This document shows positions 59,438-64,000 of a DNA stretch of 64,000 nt, piece after piece (position 1 is the first letter of the stretch; each line of letters starts with the position of its first letter). The translations under genes were made by a program, and so were the position numbers. The DNA lies in NCBI RefSeq assembly GCF_003071365.1, contig NZ_CP028960.1:1364001-1428000 (forward strand), read 5' to 3'. The notes under the pieces are model-generated. The model saw nothing but the letters and a program-made list of their open reading frames with translations. It was not told the DNA's origin and did not search any database. Origin of the DNA: Methyloceanibacter sp. wino2 (GTDB taxonomy: Bacteria > Pseudomonadota > Alphaproteobacteria > Rhizobiales > Methyloligellaceae).

Positions 59438-62400
59438 GTGTCTGAGCCCCGCGCACAGCCCCGCCTCTACACAATCCCGCCTTCGGCGCCTTTCCTCACG
59501 ACCCTGGCAAGGGCGATCCTCGCCGGCGATTTGCCGGAGCCAGGCGGCGCCAAGCCCAGCCTGCTCGACCTGCCGAACACCACGATCTACCTGCCTACGC
59601 GGCGGGCGGCGCGCACCTTGCGCGAAGCCTTTTTGCAAGAGTCCGGCGGCGAAGCCCTGCTGCTGCCAAGAATCCTGGCGCTCGGCCATGCGGACGAAGA
59701 CGAAGCACTGATCCTCGACGCGGAGCGCTTCGCAGAGGCCGATGCCACGTTGGGCATCCCGGCAATCGAGCCGACCGCGCGCCTGATCGCCCTGACGCGC
59801 ATGATCCTCGCCTGGTCGCACAGACCTGCGGCGGAGCCGTCCGGCTCTGAGGTCCCGATGCCCATGACGCCGGCGCAGGCTACGAGCCTTGCGGGAGACC
59901 TTGCGGCGCTGATGGACAGCGCGGAGTCCGAGGAAGTCGACCTTGCCGCACTCGATACGCTGGTGCCCGAGGAACTGGCGGCCCATTGGGCCGAGACCGT
60001 GGACTTTCTCACTATCGTCACCGAGCAGTGGCCCGCGTACCTAAAGGAAATCGGTCTCGTCTCACCGGTGGGGCGGCGCAACCTTCTCATGGCGCAGGAG
60101 ACCGCGCGGCTCGCAGCGGGTTCGCCCTATCCCGTAATCGCGGCGGGGTCGACCGGCACGGTGCCTGCGACGGCGCGGCTTCTGCAAACGATCGCTCATC
60201 TGCCGAACGGGGCGGTTGTCCTGCCCGGTCTTGATCTCCTCCTTGAAGGCGAGAGCTGGGAGACACTCCACCGCCATCCGGAGCACCCGCAAGCGGGCAT
60301 GGCCGAGCTCCTGACGAAGCTTGGCGCCACACGCGAGGAGGTTGCTCTCGTGCCCGACAGCGACCCTGGGCCCGCTGCGGAGGCGCGCTTGCGTCTCGCC
60401 AGCGAAACCTTGCGTCCCGCCGAGACCACGGAGCGCTGGCCCGAGGCGTTCGACGGCGGAGGCGAGGGACCGGAGTCCGATCTTGCGGAGGCGCTCGAAG
60501 GCTTAAGTCTCGTCGCGGCCCCCACCGCCCATGACGAAGCCGAAGTCATCGCGCTCATCCTGCGGGAGTGCATCGAGGAGCCCGGCAAGACCGCGGCCCT
60601 GGTCACTCCGGACCGGGAGCTCGCGCGGCGGGTGGCGGCACGCTTAAGGGACTACGATCTCGCCATCGACGACTCCGCCGGAACGCCCGTCAGGCGCACG
60701 TTGCCGGGGGCGTTCCTCGACCTGGTGCTCGCCGCCGTCGAGAGCGACTTCGCGCCGCCCGACCTGATGGCGCTGCTCAAGCACCCGTTGACGCGCCTGT
60801 CGAGGCCCGCAGGCGAGATCCGCCATATGGGGCGTGCTTTGGAGCGGGCGGTGTTTCGAGAGAACTATCTCGGCCGGGGGCTGGTAGATGCGGCCAAGGC
60901 CCTCGAGAATCTCGACCACAGAGTACCGGTCACGAAACCCGAAGCCGCGGCGGCCTCGACGCTCGTCGAAGCGCTTCAGGCGGCTTTCGCGCCCCTCACG
61001 GACCTGTTCGAGGGAAGCGCACCGCATGACGCGGCGAGCCTGGTGCGGGCGCATACGGCCGCTGCTGAAGCCCTGGCGCGGGACGAGACCGGCGCCTTAC
61101 CGCTCTGGGTCGGCGACGCGGGCGAGGCCCTTACGGTACTCCTATCACGGCTGATCGAGGACGGCGGCTGCTTTGAGATGCGCGCGCGCGAATACCCGGC
61201 CGTTTACCGCACCCTGCTCGCAGGCCACGCCGTGCGCCCGACACGGCCCGCCCATCCCCGGCTGTTCATCTGGGGCCAAATGGAAGCACGGCTGCAGCAG
61301 CCCGATCTCATGATTCTGGGCGGGCTCAACGAAGGCACTTGGCCCAAGCCCCAAGACTCGGACCCCTGGCTCAACCGGCCTATGCGCGGAAGGCTGGGCC
61401 TGTCGTCGCCGGAGCGCCGCATCGGGCTTGCCGCCCACGATTTCGCGCAAGCACTGGGCGCCAAGTCCGTGGTCCTGAGCCGGGCTCTCAAGGTCGAAGG
61501 CGTGCCGACCGTCCCGTCGCGCTGGCTGCAGCGGCTGCAAGCCCTGGTCGACGCCGCAAAGCTGAGCGAGGCTCTCTCGCCTAGTCAGAATTGGATCGCC
61601 TGGGCCCGGGACCGGGATGCGATCACTGATCCGTTCAAGCCTGCCGAGCGGCCCCGTCCCTGCCCGCCCGTGGCGGCGCGGCCACGCAGCCTGAGCGTCA
61701 CCCAGATCGAGCGCTGGATCGCGAACCCGTACGAGATTTACGCGCGGCACATCCTGAAACTTGTTCCGCTGTCGCCGCTCGGCGCCGAACCGGACAACGC
61801 CATGCGCGGCTCCGCCTTTCACGCGATCCTGCGAAAGTTCACGGACGCCCACCCCAGCGCACTGCCGGACGACATCGAGGCCGCGCTGAACGAGATCGGC
61901 GATGCGGCGTTCGCGACGCTCGGCGATGATCCGAGCCTGCACGCTTTCTGGCGCCCGAGCTTCCGCCGTTTTGCCGCGTGGTTCGCCGCCACCGAACCGG
62001 CACGCCGCGCCAATATCCTGCAGTCCTTCGCCGAGGTGACCGGCGTGCTGGAACTGCCCTCCGGCTTTCGCCTGACGGCGCGTGCAGACCGCATCGATGC
62101 GGCGGACGACGGGACGCTCGTGATCTACGACTACAAGACCGGGCCGCCGCCGAGCCAAAGCCACGTCAAGGATCTCTATCGGCCGCAATTGCCGTTGGAA
62201 GCCGCCATTGCCAAAGACGGCGGCTTCGAAGGACTGGGAGCCCGCGCGGTGACGGGGCTCGAATATATCCGCGCCTCGGGACGAGGCGAGGGAGGCGAGC
62301 AGCAAGCGGCGAGCAAGGAAAGCCCAGAGGTCCTGGCCAAGCTCGCGCTCGAACAGCTCGAAGCGCTGGTCGCCTATTTCGACGATCCCAAGACGCCCTA

Positions 62401-62509
62401 CGAGGTGAAACGGCGCGCTAACGCCGGCTTCACGGACGCCTACAGGTTCGACGACTACGAGCAACTCGCCCGCGTGCCCGAATGGCTGACCGAGGGAGAC
62501 GGGTCATGA
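59438..62509 (+). CDS. addB: Double-strand break repair protein AddB
   Basis: 1023 residues, the nuclease-bearing helicase-like subunit of AddAB, which resects double-strand breaks for recombination. The N terminus FLTTLARAILAGDLP with IYLPTRRAARTLREAFL is typical of alphaproteobacterial AddB. LMILGGLNEGTWP and RPMRGRLGLSSPERRIGL lie in the second half. The C-terminal PD-(D/E)XK nuclease has SVTQIERWIANPYEIYARH, GTLVIYDYKTG and LYRPQLPLEAAI. The GTG start at 59438 is nine bases after murU. Its TGA overlaps the addA ATG. Confidence 0.94.
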   Translation: MSEPRAQPRLYTIPPSAPFLTTLARAILAGDLPEPGGAKPSLLDLPNTTIYLPTRRAARTLREAFLQESGGEALLLPRILALGHADEDEALILDAERFAEADATLGIPAIEPTARLIALTRMILAWSHRPAAEPSGSEVPMPMTPAQATSLAGDLAALMDSAESEEVDLAALDTLVPEELAAHWAETVDFLTIVTEQWPAYLKEIGLVSPVGRRNLLMAQETARLAAGSPYPVIAAGSTGTVPATARLLQTIAHLPNGAVVLPGLDLLLEGESWETLHRHPEHPQAGMAELLTKLGATREEVALVPDSDPGPAAEARLRLASETLRPAETTERWPEAFDGGGEGPESDLAEALEGLSLVAAPTAHDEAEVIALILRECIEEPGKTAALVTPDRELARRVAARLRDYDLAIDDSAGTPVRRTLPGAFLDLVLAAVESDFAPPDLMALLKHPLTRLSRPAGEIRHMGRALERAVFRENYLGRGLVDAAKALENLDHRVPVTKPEAAAASTLVEALQAAFAPLTDLFEGSAPHDAASLVRAHTAAAEALARDETGALPLWVGDAGEALTVLLSRLIEDGGCFEMRAREYPAVYRTLLAGHAVRPTRPAHPRLFIWGQMEARLQQPDLMILGGLNEGTWPKPQDSDPWLNRPMRGRLGLSSPERRIGLAAHDFAQALGAKSVVLSRALKVEGVPTVPSRWLQRLQALVDAAKLSEALSPSQNWIAWARDRDAITDPFKPAERPRPCPPVAARPRSLSVTQIERWIANPYEIYARHILKLVPLSPLGAEPDNAMRGSAFHAILRKFTDAHPSALPDDIEAALNEIGDAAFATLGDDPSLHAFWRPSFRRFAAWFAATEPARRANILQSFAEVTGVLELPSGFRLTARADRIDAADDGTLVIYDYKTGPPPSQSHVKDLYRPQLPLEAAIAKDGGFEGLGARAVTGLEYIRASGRGEGGEQQAASKESPEVLAKLALEQLEALVAYFDDPKTPYEVKRRANAGFTDAYRFDDYEQLARVPEWLTEGDGS

Positions 62510-64000
62510 ATGAACCGTCCGAGCTCGTTCACACCGCCGATGCCAACCAGGCACGCGCGTCGGAACCCGAGGCCTCCGTCTGGGTGTCCGCCAACGCAGG
62601 GACCGGCAAGACGGCCGTGCTCGTGCAGCGCTTCTTGCGGCTGTTGCTGGCTGGGGCGTCGCCCGAAAGTATCTTGTGTCTCACCTACACGAAGACGGCC
62701 GCAGCGGAGATGCAGAACCGTCTCCTCAAGACCCTGTCGGGCTGGGCGTTGATGCCGGAGGAGAAGCTGCGCGAGACGCTCGGGAAACTTCTCCGCAAGC
62801 CCTTCGACGAGGAGGACATGCGGACCGCGCGGCGGCTCTTCGCGCGCGTGCTCGAAGCACGTGGCGGATTGAAGATCCATACCATCCACGGCTTCTGCGA
62901 GCGGCTGCTGCAACGCTTCCCCTTGGAAGCGACGGTGACACCGAACTTCACCGTGCTCGACGAGACGACCGCCAAACAGACGCGCAACGAGGCCTTCGAC
63001 ACAGTTGCGATGAAGGCTACGTCGAATCCCGGCAGCCCGCTGGGGCACGCCCTCACCAAGGTCGTCGCCCTGACGAGCGAGGACCAGTTCCGCGATGTCG
63101 TGGGCGAGATCCTTGCGAAGCGCGCGGAGTTGCATCGGATCGTGCGGCGGCACATGGAAACAGCCCCCGCGGCCGACTGGCCAGCCGCGGAAGCCGAAGC
63201 GCTCAAGGCCCTCTTCGACGTCGCTGGGAAAGAAGCGGCCCTGCTCGTCACCGAACAAGCCAACGTGCTCTCGGACGAACAGCTCGACACCACACTTGTA
63301 GCGCTCGCCGCGTTCGGCAAGGCCAAGACCGACAAGAGTACGGAAGACACCTTGCGGCACGCGCGACATGCGACGGGAGCGGCCCGTGCCGCCTTGTTCA
63401 ACGCGCTGTTCCTGACTCAGAAGGGCACGCCACGCGCGCGGCTCGTGACGAACGCCGTCGCCGACAACGTGCCTCAGATTGTGGACATGCTCGACGCGGC
63501 CAAGATGACGTTCGCAGATCTCGAAACGGATCTCGCACACTTGCGCGTGGTGGAAGCGACGGGCGCGGTCCTGACCTTTGCTGACGCCGTGCAGACAGAA
63601 TACGACGCGGCCAAGCGGCGTGAGGCCGCCCTCGACTACGACGACTTGATCGTCAAGACGCTCGATCTTCTGTCGCGCAGCAACGCGGCTGCCTGGGTGC
63701 TCTACAAAATCGACGGCGGCATCGATCACATCCTCGTCGACGAAGCCCAGGACACGAATCCGGAACAATGGTCCATCGTCGAGGCGCTGGCGGCGGAGTT
63801 CTTCGCCGGCGCGAGCGCGCGGCCGCAACCGCGCACGCTGTTCGCCGTGGGCGACGAGAAGCAATCGATCTACAGCTTTCAGGGTGCCAACCCCGTGCGC
63901 TTCGGCGAAACCGGACGCCTGTTCAGCAGAGCGGCGCGCGAAGCGCAGATGACTTGGCATGACGTGCCGCTCAATGTGTCGTTCCGCTCGACCGTCCCGG
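62506..64000 (+). CDS. addA: Double-strand break repair helicase AddA, N-terminal part (runs off the window)
   Basis: About 498 residues visible. The UvrD/Rep-type helicase motifs are: I, VSANAGTGKTAVLVQRFL; Ia, ILCLTYTKTAAAEMQNRL; HTIHGFCERLL; II, HILVDEAQDTNPEQW; III, FAVGDEKQSIYSFQGA. YDDLIVKTLDLL precedes motif II. The C-terminal helicase half and nuclease domain lie beyond base 64000. It starts within the addB stop (ATGA), so the two subunits are coupled. Confidence 0.96.
   Translation, partial: MNEPSELVHTADANQARASEPEASVWVSANAGTGKTAVLVQRFLRLLLAGASPESILCLTYTKTAAAEMQNRLLKTLSGWALMPEEKLRETLGKLLRKPFDEEDMRTARRLFARVLEARGGLKIHTIHGFCERLLQRFPLEATVTPNFTVLDETTAKQTRNEAFDTVAMKATSNPGSPLGHALTKVVALTSEDQFRDVVGEILAKRAELHRIVRRHMETAPAADWPAAEAEALKALFDVAGKEAALLVTEQANVLSDEQLDTTLVALAAFGKAKTDKSTEDTLRHARHATGAARAALFNALFLTQKGTPRARLVTNAVADNVPQIVDMLDAAKMTFADLETDLAHLRVVEATGAVLTFADAVQTEYDAAKRREAALDYDDLIVKTLDLLSRSNAAAWVLYKIDGGIDHILVDEAQDTNPEQWSIVEALAAEFFAGASARPQPRTLFAVGDEKQSIYSFQGANPVRFGETGRLFSRAAREAQMTWHDVPLNVSFRSTVP

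Overview
The window is high-GC DNA, densely packed with genes, from an alphaproteobacterium, most likely of the order Hyphomicrobiales. The main evidence is the RegB/RegA (ActS/ActR) pair with a SenC/SCO1 neighbour, the block chvI-chvG-hprK-EIIA-HPr-ahcY, an MmcB-type nuclease, a DivL-like kinase and the tsaE/amgK-murU-addB-addA run. Intracellular and secreted PHB depolymerases, flavocytochrome c sulfide dehydrogenase genes and a PPi-type phosphofructokinase would suit a methylotrophic or sulfur-oxidising relative of Hyphomicrobium or Methyloceanibacter. That genus-level guess is inference only.

Layout. 1-5.7 kb: start of phaZ, then a SCO1 / ABC-2 transporter operon divergent from regB, then regA and mmcB. 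regB is frameshifted here. 5.8-14.6 kb: ergothioneine genes egtB-egtD, PPi-type phosphofructokinase, speD-speE, a secreted PHB depolymerase, GNAT, Bcp/PrxQ and a serine hydrolase. 14.5-16.7 kb: an insertion carrying one asparagine-synthetase-like gene, bounded by 73-bp direct repeats of the 3' end of the serine hydrolase gene. 16.7-30.9 kb: nucleoside transporter, fccA-fccB, tRNA-Arg(CCG), an acyltransferase, an NDH-2 fused to a cyclic-nucleotide-binding domain, polA with a degenerate proofreading domain, a SulP transporter without STAS, an unknown membrane protein, a class I glutamine amidotransferase and ggt. 31-40 kb: GTP-type PEP carboxykinase, a HugZ-like protein, chvI-chvG-hprK-EIIA-HPr, cytochrome b561 and ahcY with a palindromic operator. 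40-54.7 kb: an accessory block lying between ahcY and the DivL-like kinase. It holds a sulfatase, small and large outer-membrane proteins, a two-gene TIR-domain cassette, an alcohol dehydrogenase/cupin/tautomerase set, a glycosyltransferase with a sugar-epimerase-like partner, a cytochrome c and EthD. 54.9-64 kb: DivL-like kinase, TsaE-AmgK fusion, murU, addB and the start of addA, joined by overlapping start and stop codons.

How the genes work together. RegB/RegA with SenC and an ABC exporter form a redox and respiratory control locus. ChvG/ChvI, HprK, EIIA-Man and HPr form the regulatory (non-transport) PTS and acid/envelope-stress locus, with PEP carboxykinase beside it. EgtB/EgtD make ergothioneine. 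SpeD/SpeE make spermidine. AmgK/MurU recycle cell-wall sugars. AddAB repairs double-strand breaks.

The best candidates for a little-described system are the TIR-domain two-gene operon at 44169-45433, with an AT-rich upstream region and a leader hairpin, and the repeat-bounded asparagine-synthetase-like insertion at 14.5-16.7 kb. Two genes, regB and the glutamine amidotransferase, have single-base frameshifts in six-base homopolymer runs. These may be sequence errors and should be checked against reads.
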